Origin: Chitinophagaceae bacterium
GTDB lineage: Bacteria > Bacteroidota > Bacteroidia > Chitinophagales > Chitinophagaceae
DNA: 64,000 nt
NCBI GenBank assembly: GCA_016699815.1
Contig: CP065012.1
Location: forward strand, 1,612,001-1,676,000
Direction: 5' to 3'
Below, one piece after another: positions 1 to 8,598 of this stretch (the stretch's first letter is position 1; each line of letters starts with the position of its first letter). The notes beneath the pieces were generated by a model, which saw only the letters and a list, made by a program, of their open reading frames with translations, did not search any database and was not told where the DNA came from. A program made the position numbers and the translations under genes.

Positions 1-363
1 AAAGCGGCCAAAGCCATTATGGCAATGGGCCCGCAATACCTTATTATCAAAAAAGGCGAGCATGGCGCATTGTTGTTTCACCAAAACAGCGTGTTTTTTG
101 CACCGGCTTTACCGTTGGAAGATGTGATAGACCCAACCGGCGCCGGTGATACTTTTGCCGGGGGGTTTACCGGTTACTTAGCCAAAGTAAAAGACATCAG
201 TTTCGACAGCATGAAAACAGCCATTATAGTAGGTAGCGCTATGGCAAGTTTTTGTGTAGAAAAATTTGGCCCGGAAAGATTAAAAGAAATTACCGCAGAT
301 GATATTACAGCCCGTATCAATGAATTTGTGCAATTGGTAAATTTTGATATAGACCTTATTTGA
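1..363 (+). CDS. PfkB-family carbohydrate/nucleoside kinase, C-terminal part (5' end outside window)
   Basis: Only the last ~120 residues are present; the frame is open to the left edge, so the start lies outside. The motif DPTGAGDTFAGGF (about nt 130-168) is the PfkB signature 2. GAGD forms the anion hole and its Asp is the catalytic base that activates the substrate hydroxyl for phosphorylation by ATP. Which sugar or nucleoside is used cannot be told from this fragment; ribokinase- and adenosine-kinase-type enzymes share the motif. The gene ends about 60 bp before ligA, which has its own promoter-like box. Confidence 0.85.
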   Translation, partial: KAAKAIMAMGPQYLIIKKGEHGALLFHQNSVFFAPALPLEDVIDPTGAGDTFAGGFTGYLAKVKDISFDSMKTAIIVGSAMASFCVEKFGPERLKEITADDITARINEFVQLVNFDIDLI

Positions 364-395
364 TAAGAAAGATTTTAGATAAGTTGCTTTATAAT

Positions 396-403
396 TAACT
401 TTG
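396..403 (+). promoter_or_regulatory. Candidate minus-7 box (TAACTTTG) for ligA
   Basis: TAACTTTG matches the Bacteroidota minus-7 consensus TAnnTTTG and lies 19 bp before the ligA ATG. No well-spaced TTG minus-33 element is evident. An AAGGAG ribosome-binding site at 409-414, 8 nt before the ATG, is unusually canonical for this window. Confidence 0.45.
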
Positions 404-422
404 AGCAGAAGGAGTTAAAGCA

Positions 423-2558
423 ATGTACAACCAAAGCGAATCAAAAATATTACAGCAGCAAACCCAGCAATGGCTTGCATTTATAGACAGCAAAACCATT
501 AATGAAAAAATTGCGGCAGGTATTGATAACTTGCGCAATGTATTACGTTTTCATGAATATCGCTATTATGTTTTAAATAATCCGCATTTGGCCGATGCTG
601 AGTATGATCTTCTTTATAAACTACTCGAAAATTACGAGAAAGATAATCCATCTTCTATTACCCCGAACTCTCCTACGCAAAGGGTTGGCGTTGCTTTTAT
701 TAAAGACTTCCCCAAAAGACAACACCTTGTTCCCATGCTTTCGTTGGAAAATTCTTATAATGCAGAAGACCTTTTGGACTGGGACAGGAAAGCCAGGGAA
801 TTAAGCGGCTTAAGCAGTATTGAATATTGTGTGGAACCAAAATTTGACGGAGCAAGCATTTCTGTTATTTATGAAAACGATTTATTGATGCATGGCGTTA
901 CCCGTGGAGATGGCGAAACAGGAGATGATATTACACCCAATATCAGACAAATAAAATCGTTACCCTTATCGGCTTTATTCAGCAACTATGGTATTGCTCA
1001 AATTGAAATAAGGGGCGAAGTTTTGATGAATAAAAATAATTTTAAAAAATATAACGACGGGCTTATGGAAGAGGGCTTGCCGCCCCTGGCCAACCCAAGA
1101 AATGCCGCCGCAGGTAGCCTGCGTATTAAGGAAACGGCTGAAGTAAGAAAAAGAAACCTTGAGGCTTTTTTATACCACGTTAGCTATTTTACAGCTTATA
1201 ATTTACCCTTTACCCTTAACGGTAAAAAAATGGAGAAGGCTTTAAATAGCAAACCTGCAACCCATAGCACAATGCTGGAAATGCTTTGGAACCTTGGCTT
1301 CCGCAGCCCAAAAGCTGAAATGACAGTTGTGGAAGGAATTGATGCAGTAACGGAACATATTCAGGCATACGAAGAAAAAAGAGATAGCCTGCCTTATGAA
1401 ATAGATGGAATGGTGATAAAGGTTAACGATTTGAATTTACAGGAGAAACTGGGCATGACGTCGCACCATCCCCGATGGGCAATTGCGTTTAAATTTAAAG
1501 CAAGGCAGGCTACAAGCAAATTAATTTTAGTGGATTTCCAGGTAGGGAGAACAGGCGCCGTAACACCGGTAGCAAAAATACAACCGGTGCAGGTAGGAGG
1601 CGTTACGGTAAGCAGCATATCCATTCATAACGAAGAGTATATTAAAGAAAAAAACTTAATGCTTGGCGACGCTATTCTTATTGAAAGAAGCGGCGATGTA
1701 ATTCCCCAAATTGTAAAATCATTACCCGAACTAAGGGACGGAAATGAAAAGAAAATAATTTTCCCCAAAAAATGTCCAGTATGTAAAGAACAACTGTACA
1801 AAGCGCAGGATGAAGCCGTTTGGCGTTGCACCAATATAAATTGCGAAGCACAGGTAGTGGAACGCATTATTCATTTTGCCGGCAAAAATGCAATGGATAT
1901 TCGTAGTTTAGGAGATGCCAACATCCGAAAGTTTTATCAGCTTGGCTTATTAAAATCTGTTTCTGATATTTACCAATTTCCTTTTGAAGCAGTAAAATCG
2001 CTGGAAGGCTTTGGTACAAAATCTATTGAAAACCTGCAAACCGCTATTGAAAACAGTAAGCAACAACCTTTGCACAGGTTTATTTATGCTTTGGGCATAC
2101 GGTATGTGGGCGAAACTACGGCCAAATCACTGGCGCAGGCAGTAAATAATATTTTTGACTTAAGTGCATATAGCTTGGAAAAATTGCAGCAGCTGGATGA
2201 TATTGGGGTAAAAGTAGCATCCAGCATTTTCGATTTTTTTAAAAATTTAGACAATATTAAAATGCTGTATTCCCTTCAGGAGTTGGGCTTAAATATGAGT
2301 GCAGCAAAAGCAACTAAAAGCGGTAACCTTACAGGCCAAACTTTTTTATTTACCGGCACACTGGAAAAAATGAAACGTACCGAAGCCGAAGAACTGGTAG
2401 AAAAAAACGGTGGTAAAATTTTAGGCAGTGTAAGCAGTAAATTAAATTACCTGGTAGTAGGCGCCGAAGCAGGGAGCAAGTTGGAGAAAGCAAAAAAAAT
2501 AAGCTCGGTAAAAATTTTAACAGAAGAAGATTTTTTACAAATGATTCAGGCCAAATAA
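423..2558 (+). CDS. ligA: NAD+-dependent DNA ligase LigA
   Basis: Seals nicks in DNA using NAD+ as adenylate donor, in replication and repair. The 711-residue protein has the full LigA order: an N-terminal NAD-binding region (HEYRYYVLNNP), the adenylation motif EPKFDGAS with catalytic Lys about residue 140, an OB domain, a four-cysteine zinc finger (CPVC ... CTNINC, about 455-480), helix-hairpin-helix repeats and a C-terminal BRCT domain from about 635. It is slightly longer than the usual ~670 residues because of an N-terminal extension of roughly 25 residues. The start is supported by an AAGGAG site 8 nt upstream. The next gene follows after 10 bp, so co-transcription is likely. Confidence 0.97.
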   Translation: MYNQSESKILQQQTQQWLAFIDSKTINEKIAAGIDNLRNVLRFHEYRYYVLNNPHLADAEYDLLYKLLENYEKDNPSSITPNSPTQRVGVAFIKDFPKRQHLVPMLSLENSYNAEDLLDWDRKARELSGLSSIEYCVEPKFDGASISVIYENDLLMHGVTRGDGETGDDITPNIRQIKSLPLSALFSNYGIAQIEIRGEVLMNKNNFKKYNDGLMEEGLPPLANPRNAAAGSLRIKETAEVRKRNLEAFLYHVSYFTAYNLPFTLNGKKMEKALNSKPATHSTMLEMLWNLGFRSPKAEMTVVEGIDAVTEHIQAYEEKRDSLPYEIDGMVIKVNDLNLQEKLGMTSHHPRWAIAFKFKARQATSKLILVDFQVGRTGAVTPVAKIQPVQVGGVTVSSISIHNEEYIKEKNLMLGDAILIERSGDVIPQIVKSLPELRDGNEKKIIFPKKCPVCKEQLYKAQDEAVWRCTNINCEAQVVERIIHFAGKNAMDIRSLGDANIRKFYQLGLLKSVSDIYQFPFEAVKSLEGFGTKSIENLQTAIENSKQQPLHRFIYALGIRYVGETTAKSLAQAVNNIFDLSAYSLEKLQQLDDIGVKVASSIFDFFKNLDNIKMLYSLQELGLNMSAAKATKSGNLTGQTFLFTGTLEKMKRTEAEELVEKNGGKILGSVSSKLNYLVVGAEAGSKLEKAKKISSVKILTEEDFLQMIQAK

Positions 2559-2568
2559 AATTATTTAT

Positions 2569-3231
2569 ATGTTGCAACAGTCAACGCTAAGATTTTTAAA
2601 ACAATTACGTTCCAATAACAATAAACCCTGGTTTGATAACCATCGGCAGGAATATGAAAAAGTAAAAGAAGATTTTATAAACCTGGTTCAGCAAGTATTG
2701 GATAATGCTGCCAGGTTTGATGCAAATTTGCAAAACCTGCAACATAAAAATTGTGTTTTTCGCATCAACAGGGATGTAAGATTTAGCGCCGATAAGCGGC
2801 CTTATAAAAATAACCTTGCTGCTTATTTTAATAAAGATGGAAAAAAGGGCGAAGGAGCAGGATATTACCTGCATATAGAACCCGGAAAAAGTTTTATTGG
2901 TGTGGGAATATGGCAACCATTGCCCGAAGTGCTGGCAAAAATACGGCAGGAAATAGATTACAACTTGCCCGGGTTTAAATTATTGCTGAAAAATGCAAAG
3001 TTTAAAAAACATTTTTTCAATGGCCTTGTCACAGAGAATAAGCTTTCCCGTCCGCCAAAAGGCTATAACGACGATAACCCCGCAATTGAATGGATAAAAT
3101 TGAAAAGTTTTATTGTTACCTGCACAATAAGCGATGCCGATATTGTAAAAAAAACTTTCTCCAAACAGGTTGCCGATGTTTTTGGCGCCGCATTACCACT
3201 CGTAAATTTTATTAATAAAGCCCTGGATTAA
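2569..3231 (+). CDS. DUF2461 (TIGR02453) family protein
   Basis: A 220-residue soluble protein that starts MLQQSTLRFLKQL and contains NNNKPWFDNHRQEYE, RINRDVRFSADKRPYKNN and a central YYLHIEPGKSFIGVGIW block. These are the conserved segments of the DUF2461/TIGR02453 family, which is widespread in Bacteroidota and has no established biochemical role. No signal peptide or membrane segment is visible. It starts 10 bp after ligA and is followed by a hairpin, so it probably ends the ligA transcript. Confidence 0.85.
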   Translation: MLQQSTLRFLKQLRSNNNKPWFDNHRQEYEKVKEDFINLVQQVLDNAARFDANLQNLQHKNCVFRINRDVRFSADKRPYKNNLAAYFNKDGKKGEGAGYYLHIEPGKSFIGVGIWQPLPEVLAKIRQEIDYNLPGFKLLLKNAKFKKHFFNGLVTENKLSRPPKGYNDDNPAIEWIKLKSFIVTCTISDADIVKKTFSKQVADVFGAALPLVNFINKALD

Positions 3232-3238
3232 AAAAAAT

Positions 3239-3262
3239 GGCCAGTGATAAAAATCACCGGCC
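3239..3262 (+). terminator. Hairpin terminator after the DUF2461 gene
   Basis: GGCCAGTGAT / AAAA / ATCACCGGCC forms a 10-bp stem with one G-T wobble, 7 nt after the stop codon. The T-run behind it is weak, so efficiency is uncertain. Confidence 0.55.
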
Positions 3263-3263
3263 T

Positions 3264-3789
3264 TGCTTACCTCTGAAACCACAAGAAAAAATCTTTACGA
3301 GGTAAAGTATAACTATATTAAACAAAACGAAACAAAAATCTTTGGCCTTTTGGGGTGATTTTTTACTGGAAGTTTGGAATAGAGAAGTATGCTCTTTTGA
3401 AGGGCTTCAGATAAGATAGAATTGGAAATAATCGTTTTATAGAGGGTGACTGTAAAATTATAATAAATATTTTATTATAATAATTTTTTTGCCTTTTTTT
3501 TGCTCAATTTTTCTTTTGTATCTTTTTTTGCAAATTCATTGAGGTAAATTTTGTATTGACTATACCAGTAATAGGGCGCTTTTTTACTATAACCTATCTA
3601 TATTACTCATATCCGTTGGCAAGGCCACTATGCTTAAAGCTTCATCCGTGCTGCTTGAATAGCAGTTTTAACAATAACTGGAAATAGCCCATCATAGTGA
3701 ATATTTTCATAATAATTTAAAGTAATTATTAAATTTATAGCTTACTAGTACCTTAAGAGGGGTTTAATTTGCGCTTATTTAGAACCTGC
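3264..3789. other. Gene-free AT-rich interval before the paa regulator
   Basis: About 525 bp with no supportable gene on either strand. It contains a perfect AT-only inverted repeat at 3457-3481 (11-bp arms, 3-nt loop) followed by a T-run, which could act as a terminator. A short open stretch on the minus strand near 3456-3597 lacks a start codon. Confidence 0.5.
3457..3481. repeat. AT-only perfect inverted repeat with trailing T-run
   Basis: ATTATAATAAA / TAT / TTTATTATAAT is a perfect 11-bp stem followed by AATTTTTTT on the plus strand. It may be a secondary terminator for the ligA transcript or simply low-complexity sequence; with no G-C pairs the hairpin is weak. Confidence 0.4.
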
Positions 3790-3811
3790 AAAACTAATTA
3801 CCATTAGTTTT
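3790..3811. promoter_or_regulatory. Operator palindrome O1 over the promoter of the TetR regulator
   Basis: AAAACTAAT-TACC-ATTAGTTTT is a perfect 9-bp inverted repeat with a 4-nt spacer. Its right arm overlaps a minus-7 box, TAGTTTTG (3805-3812, matching TAnnTTTG), 18 bp before the regulator ATG. A near-identical palindrome lies at 5787-5808 before paaA. The position on the promoter suggests autorepression by the encoded TetR protein (inference). Confidence 0.7.
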
Positions 3812-3829
3812 GTAGCAGATCTGGTAAAA

Positions 3830-4402
3830 ATGGCAAAAATAAAAGCCGGCAAAAAGGAAAGTAAAAAAGCGGCAATGCTTTTCAGAAAGAATGGCTTTAC
3901 CTCCACTAGTATGCAGCATATTGCTGCAGAACTTGGCGTGGAAGCACCAAGCCTGTACAACCATATTACCGGAAAGGCTCAACTGCTGCAAAGTATTTGT
4001 TTTGCCGTAGGCGATGATTTTACGGCCCATTGGTACCGTGTTAAGAACAGTTCAGAAACCGTTTCTCAAAAACTGGAACTACTCATAAAACTGCATATAC
4101 GAAAAATCACAACAGATTTTAATGAAGTTTTTGTTGCCAACCATGAGTGGAAGCAATTGAAAGGGCCTTTTTTGAAACAGTTTATTTTACAAAGGCAGGC
4201 GTATGAGAATTTTATGATAGAACTTATTGCTGAAGGAGTCAAATTAAAAGCATTTAAAACTATTCATCCCAAAGTTGCAGCGCTCAGCATCCTTTATACC
4301 ATTCGTGGCATAGAGTACTGGAAGCGAAAAGAAAATATTTTGAGCAATAAAGAAATCGAAGAAAATATTATCAATCATTTATTATTTGGATTAATACAGT
4401 AA
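3830..4402 (+). CDS. TetR-family transcriptional regulator of the paa cluster
   Basis: A 190-residue DNA-binding regulator. The N-terminus has a TetR helix-turn-helix: LFRKNGFTSTSMQHIAAELG followed by VEAPSLYNHITGKAQLL. The C-terminal ~120 residues are helical and would bind a ligand. It lies directly upstream of paaE (2-nt gap), so the two are one transcription unit. The palindrome on its own promoter recurs before paaA. By analogy with PaaR-type regulators the likely ligand is phenylacetyl-CoA; this is inference and the sequence alone cannot confirm it. Assignment to TetR is firm, the regulon is predicted. Confidence 0.88.
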   Translation: MAKIKAGKKESKKAAMLFRKNGFTSTSMQHIAAELGVEAPSLYNHITGKAQLLQSICFAVGDDFTAHWYRVKNSSETVSQKLELLIKLHIRKITTDFNEVFVANHEWKQLKGPFLKQFILQRQAYENFMIELIAEGVKLKAFKTIHPKVAALSILYTIRGIEYWKRKENILSNKEIEENIINHLLFGLIQ

Positions 4403-4404
4403 CA

Positions 4405-5481
4405 ATGGCAGCACATTTTCATCTATTAAAAATTAAGAAGGTAATTCTGGAAACAGCGGAAAGCGTTTCTATAATTTTTGAAATTCCTGAAAAAATTGCG
4501 CCTGAATTTTTGTATACCGAAGGGCAAAATATTACCTTAAAAGCAGTGGTTAACGGGGAAGAAATAAGGCGGTCTTATTCCTTATGCACAGCGCCATATG
4601 AAAATGAAATTAAAGTTGCAGTAAAATTGGCTTTTGCCGGCAAGTTTTCAACTTTTGCACAAACGTTAAAAGCTGGAGATGTACTGGAAGTGCTGCCGCC
4701 GGTAGGAAAATTTAATGCACGCCTTAAAAAAGGTTTTGGTAATTACCTGGCTATTGCGGCTGGTAGCGGTATTACGCCTGTACTCTCAATAATAAAGCAT
4801 ACCATCAAGCAACAACCCGAAAGTTCTTTTACATTGATATACGGCAATAAAAGCCGGGGTTCCATTATGTTTTTTGAAGAGCTGGAATCGCTTAAAAATA
4901 AATTTATGGGCCGTTTTAATTTGATACATATCCTGAGCAGGGAAAAAACCGAAGTTCCATTAAATTACGGCAGGATAAACCCGGCAAAATTAGCAGAGCT
5001 GCAACCCATGATTGACTTTTCAAAATTTGACAGTGTGTACATTTGCGGCCCCGAGGATATGATTTTTTCAACCGTTGAATTTTTAGAAAAAAACAGGCTG
5101 GAGAGAAGTAAACTTCATTTTGAACTGTTTACAACACCCGGGCAAAAACAAAACCTGAATACTTTGCCTGATGCCAATATACAAGATGAAACAAAACCCA
5201 AAAGCAATATTACCGTAAAGGTAGATGGCCGAAGTTTTTCATTTGATTTAAGCACCAAAGGAAAAAGTATTTTAGCAGCAGCTTTAGCCCAGGGTGCAGA
5301 TCTTCCCTTTGCTTGCAAAGGCGGCGTTTGCAGTACCTGTAAAGCAAAACTGGTAAGCGGTAACGTAAAAATGGATGTAAATTATGCATTGGAGCCCGAT
5401 GAAGTAGAACAGGGATTTATCCTCACCTGCCAAAGCCATCCCATTACCGAAAACGTAGTTGTGGATTATGATGTAAAATAA
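4405..5481 (+). CDS. paaE: Phenylacetyl-CoA epoxidase reductase subunit PaaE
   Basis: Transfers electrons from NAD(P)H to the PaaA di-iron centre. The 358-residue protein has an N-terminal FAD-binding barrel (RRSYSLCTAP near residue 55), a nucleotide-binding domain (AAGSGITPVLSIIK near 113) and a C-terminal plant-type 2Fe-2S ferredoxin with CKGGVCSTC plus a distal Cys in FILTCQSHP. This is the PaaE domain order and length. It sits 2 nt after the regulator gene and is separated from paaABCD by a terminator and a second promoter, whereas in the classical cluster paaE directly follows paaD. Other ferredoxin-NADP reductase-like enzymes share the fold, but the context makes PaaE the best call. Confidence 0.92.
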   Translation: MAAHFHLLKIKKVILETAESVSIIFEIPEKIAPEFLYTEGQNITLKAVVNGEEIRRSYSLCTAPYENEIKVAVKLAFAGKFSTFAQTLKAGDVLEVLPPVGKFNARLKKGFGNYLAIAAGSGITPVLSIIKHTIKQQPESSFTLIYGNKSRGSIMFFEELESLKNKFMGRFNLIHILSREKTEVPLNYGRINPAKLAELQPMIDFSKFDSVYICGPEDMIFSTVEFLEKNRLERSKLHFELFTTPGQKQNLNTLPDANIQDETKPKSNITVKVDGRSFSFDLSTKGKSILAAALAQGADLPFACKGGVCSTCKAKLVSGNVKMDVNYALEPDEVEQGFILTCQSHPITENVVVDYDVK

Positions 5482-5489
5482 AAAATAAA

Positions 5490-5508
5490 GCCTACCATTA
5501 TGGCAGGC
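5490..5508 (+). terminator. Hairpin after paaE
   Basis: GCCTACC / ATTAT / GGCAGGC gives a 7-bp stem with one mismatch, 8 nt after the paaE stop. No strong T-run follows. It separates the regulator-paaE unit from paaABCD. Confidence 0.45.
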
Positions 5509-5786
5509 CTTATCGCTTGTATGAAGAAGAACTAAGATTTTATAATCAGTCATGCCCCGAAAAGTATGATCCGTCAACAAATTTTAAAATTTATTTTGGG
5601 GAACAGCAGTAGAGAAATTGTCCGCTAATAAACGATTATATAAGGTATGGTTTAAAACAAATTAATATTTAGCAATCAATTTTTTTCTAAAAAAATAGCA
5701 TCCCTGCGCAATATCAAAATATTATGTTTATGCGAATTCATATAGGCCTATTATTCAACAAAGAAATTGATTCATCGGAATTTTTA

Positions 5787-5808
5787 AAAACTAACAATCA
5801 TTAGTTAT
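5787..5808. promoter_or_regulatory. Operator palindrome O2 before paaABCD
   Basis: AAAACTAAC-AATC-ATTAGTTAT matches O1 (3790-3811) in the core ACTAAY-N4-ATTAGT, same orientation and spacing. It ends 4 nt before the minus-7 box at 5813-5820, so a bound repressor would cover the minus-33/minus-7 spacer. The rest of the ~280 bp between the paaE hairpin and this site shows no gene. Confidence 0.7.
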
Positions 5809-5812
5809 TGTT

Positions 5813-5820
5813 TACATTTG
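5813..5820 (+). promoter_or_regulatory. Minus-7 box (TACATTTG) of the paaABCD promoter
   Basis: TACATTTG is an exact match to TAnnTTTG. A transcript starting 6-8 nt downstream would begin just before the ATG at 5838. This argues against a longer reading frame from the TTG at 5808, which would place codons inside the promoter. Confidence 0.6.
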
Positions 5821-5837
5821 TAGGCCAAAATATTCAA

Positions 5838-6788
5838 ATGAGTATACAAAATTTAGAAGCACATTTTCAGTCCAGCATTGACAAAGAAATAAAAATTGAA
5901 CCCAAAGACTGGATGCCTGATGCATACCGTAAAACCAACCTTAGGCAAATAAGCCAGCACGCACATAGCGAAATTGTAGGCATGTTGCCTGAAGGAAACT
6001 GGATAACACGGGCACCTTCTTTAAAACGCAAAGCCATACTTATTGCCAAGGTTCAGGATGAAGCAGGCCATGGCCTGTATTTATATTGCGCTGCCGAAAC
6101 ACTGGGAATGGATAGGGCGCAAATGATTGACGATTTACATAGCGGCAAAGCAAAATATTCTTCTATTTTTAATTACCCTACAATTACCTGGGCAGATATG
6201 GGTGCAATAGGCTGGCTGGTAGATGGCGCCGCAATTTTAAACCAGGTAATGCTTTGCCGCACCAGTTACGGGCCTTATGCAAGAGGTATGGTACGTATTT
6301 GCAAAGAAGAAAGTTTTCACCAACGCCAGGGTTTTGAAAGCCTTTTGGTTTTATCTAAAGGAACAGCAGAGCAAAAAGCCATGTGCCAGGATGCCATTAA
6401 CCGCTGGTGGTGGCCAAGCCTTATGATGTTTGGCCCAAAAGACAGCGAAAGTACCAACAGCGACCAAAGCATGAAATGGAAAATTAAAAGAAAAACAAAC
6501 GATGAACTTAGGCAGCAGTTTGTAGATATGATTGCGGAGCAGGTGAAGCTATTAGGAATGACACTGCCCGATGCCGAACTAAAATGGAACGAAGAAAGAA
6601 AGCATTTCGATTTTGGCGAAATAAACTGGGATGAATTTTGGAATGTGGTAAAAGGCAACGGCCCATGCAATAAACAACGGCTGGATGCAAGGCGCAAGGC
6701 CCACGAAAACGGAGCATGGGTGCGAGAAGCAGCAATGGCGTATGCCTCAAAAAAAGCAACCCCAAATGTAAAGGAGCAGGTAGCATAA
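5838..6788 (+). CDS. paaA: Phenylacetyl-CoA epoxidase catalytic subunit PaaA
   Basis: Catalytic di-iron subunit that epoxidises the aromatic ring of phenylacetyl-CoA to the 1,2-epoxide. The 316-residue protein carries the ferritin-like iron ligands in KVQDEAGHGLYLY and CKEESFHQRQGFE, and the conserved stretches WMPDAYRK and RWWWPSLMMFGP typical of PaaA. The ATG at 5838 (MSIQNLEAHF) is chosen because the upstream TTG at 5808 overlaps the promoter. It heads paaABCD; paaB follows after 28 bp. Regulation by the TetR protein through O2 is inferred. Confidence 0.95.
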   Translation: MSIQNLEAHFQSSIDKEIKIEPKDWMPDAYRKTNLRQISQHAHSEIVGMLPEGNWITRAPSLKRKAILIAKVQDEAGHGLYLYCAAETLGMDRAQMIDDLHSGKAKYSSIFNYPTITWADMGAIGWLVDGAAILNQVMLCRTSYGPYARGMVRICKEESFHQRQGFESLLVLSKGTAEQKAMCQDAINRWWWPSLMMFGPKDSESTNSDQSMKWKIKRKTNDELRQQFVDMIAEQVKLLGMTLPDAELKWNEERKHFDFGEINWDEFWNVVKGNGPCNKQRLDARRKAHENGAWVREAAMAYASKKATPNVKEQVA

Positions 6789-6816
6789 GTAATAGAACTT
6801 AAAATTATTTAAAATC

Positions 6817-7182
6817 ATGAGTTTCAAAATAAACAAATATTTCTACGGCGATATTCCCGAAGAAAAAGCAGGCAGCAGTAATTACGAAACAAAGCCCGAT
6901 GTTGCAAACTGGCCGCTTTGGGAAGTGTTTATCCGCAGCAAACAAGGGCTGGACCATAAACACGCCGGCAGTCTGCATGCCGCAGATGCAACTATGGCAA
7001 TTGAAAATGCAAGAGATGTTTATACCAGGAGGCAGGAAGGTATCAGCATTTGGGTGGTTGAAAGTAAACAGATACATGCCAGCAACCCCGATGAAGCCGA
7101 AAGTTTTTTTGACCCTGCAGAAGATAAAGTGTACCGGCACCCTACTTTTTACAATTTACCCGATGCAGTAAAGCATATGTAA
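6817..7182 (+). CDS. paaB: Phenylacetyl-CoA epoxidase subunit PaaB
   Basis: Small structural subunit of the epoxidase. The 121 residues include NWPLWEVFIRSKQGLDHKHAGSLHA, with the family pattern WEVFxR-GLxHxHxGSLHA, then MAIENARDVYTRRQEGISIWVV. The C-terminal ~30 residues (DPAEDKVYRHPTFYNLP) also resemble PaaB. It is slightly longer than the ~95-residue E. coli protein because of an N-terminal extension (about residues 1-25). Located between paaA and paaC in the same orientation. Confidence 0.93.
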   Translation: MSFKINKYFYGDIPEEKAGSSNYETKPDVANWPLWEVFIRSKQGLDHKHAGSLHAADATMAIENARDVYTRRQEGISIWVVESKQIHASNPDEAESFFDPAEDKVYRHPTFYNLPDAVKHM

Positions 7183-7214
7183 TTGATGGATAATTATTCA
7201 ATTGATAATTTTTA

Positions 7215-7970
7215 ATGATGAGCCAAAATAAATTGAATTATGTTTTATTTATGGCCGATACCAATCTAATCCTTGCACAACGCAATGCAGAATGGTGCGG
7301 CCACGGGCCAGTATTGGAGCAGGATATTGCTATTACCAATATTACCCTTGACCTCTTGGGCCAGGCAAGAAATTTTTATCAATACGCAGCATCGCTAATA
7401 AACCAATCAGCCAGGCAACCAATTGAAGCAACAGAAGACAGCCTTGCCAATTTAAGAACAGAAAGGGAATTTAAAAACTTATTACTATGCGAATTGCCAA
7501 ACGGAGATTGGGCACAAAGCATCCTTAAGTTATTTTTCTTTAGTGCATATACGCAATTATTATACACCCAATTGCAGCACAGCAAATACGATCGCATTGC
7601 AGCTATTGCCCAAAAATCTTTAAAAGAAACCAACTATCTTTTGCGCTGGAGCAGCGAGTGGGTAATAAGGCTTGGTGACGGAACAGAAGAAAGTAATCAA
7701 CGCATTAAAAATGCTTTAACTTACCTATGGCCTTTTACCGGCGAAATGTTTGTTGCTGCAGATTTTGAAGATGAAATTGATTTGAAAGGAATAAAAGATA
7801 AATGGCAACAAAAAATACATGCTGTTTTGAGCGAAGCAACCCTTGCTGTTCCCGATATGCAAATGCTTATGCAAAGCGGTGGCAAGCAGGGAATTCATAC
7901 AGAGCATTTGGGATATATTCTGGCCGAAATGCAGTATTTGCAAAGAACCTATCCTGGGGCAGAATGGTAA
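7215..7970 (+). CDS. paaC: Phenylacetyl-CoA epoxidase subunit PaaC
   Basis: Structural ferritin-like partner of PaaA in the epoxidase heterodimer. The 251-residue helical protein contains DTNLILAQRNAEWCGHGPVLEQDIAITNITLDLLGQARNF near the N-terminus, the PaaC signature region, and HTEHLGYILAEMQYLQRTYPG at the C-terminus, typical of the family. Two adjacent ATGs (7215, 7218) are possible starts. It starts 32 bp after paaB and is followed by paaD after 12 bp. Confidence 0.93.
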   Translation: MMSQNKLNYVLFMADTNLILAQRNAEWCGHGPVLEQDIAITNITLDLLGQARNFYQYAASLINQSARQPIEATEDSLANLRTEREFKNLLLCELPNGDWAQSILKLFFFSAYTQLLYTQLQHSKYDRIAAIAQKSLKETNYLLRWSSEWVIRLGDGTEESNQRIKNALTYLWPFTGEMFVAADFEDEIDLKGIKDKWQQKIHAVLSEATLAVPDMQMLMQSGGKQGIHTEHLGYILAEMQYLQRTYPGAEW

Positions 7971-7982
7971 ACTAAATTTTTA

Positions 7983-8495
7983 GTGCAAAAGCAAACGATA
8001 GATATTAAACAATTGGAAAATAGGATATGGCAAATACTTGCAAGAATTACTGACCCCGAAGTGCCTGTTTTAACCATTCTCGATTTGGGCATTGTAAGAG
8101 AAGTTATTGCCGATGATACAGGCGTGCAGGTTTCCATTACACCTACCTATTCTGGTTGCCCTGCAATGGATATGATTGCAACACAAATCCGCATGGAACT
8201 TTTGAGCGAAGGCATTAAAAAAGTGGATATTAAAAGTATCCTTTCTCCTGCATGGACAACCGATTGGATGAGCGAAGCCGGAAAACAAAAACTAAAAGCT
8301 TATGGCATAGCGCCACCCAATCAAAAGCAACAGGTTTGCCAGCAGGATTTATTTGCAGCAAACGAAGCCATACAATGCCCACGCTGTAACTCATATCATA
8401 CCCAAAGAATAAGTGAATTTGGGAGCACAGCATGTAAAGCACTGTATCAATGCCTCCACTGTAAAGAACCCTTTGACTATTTTAAATGCCACTAA
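7983..8495 (+). CDS. paaD: PaaD-type MIP18/DUF59 protein with zinc-ribbon tail
   Basis: Probable iron-sulfur/metal-centre maturation factor for the epoxidase. The 170-residue protein has an N-terminal MIP18 domain (ITDPEVPVLTILDLGIVREV; YSGCPAMDMI) and a C-terminal four-cysteine ribbon (CPRC ... CLHC, about residues 138-163), the PaaD architecture. The start is GTG at 7983; no upstream ATG is available. It follows paaC by 12 bp, which supports translational linkage. The role in assembly is from family knowledge, not shown here. Confidence 0.92.
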   Translation: MQKQTIDIKQLENRIWQILARITDPEVPVLTILDLGIVREVIADDTGVQVSITPTYSGCPAMDMIATQIRMELLSEGIKKVDIKSILSPAWTTDWMSEAGKQKLKAYGIAPPNQKQQVCQQDLFAANEAIQCPRCNSYHTQRISEFGSTACKALYQCLHCKEPFDYFKCH

Positions 8496-8598
8496 CTAAG
8501 CCTGCAAAAGTTTACTTTTACTATTCTTAAAATTACATTCATGTTTGTTGTAATTTGCTGTTGCAAAAAAACTTTATTATTACAATTCTAACGGGTTT

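Noticed and set aside
3456..3597. Open minus-strand stretch encoding a Lys/Tyr-rich peptide
   Set aside because: No start codon, strongly AT-biased and includes the AT-only inverted repeat; not a credible gene.
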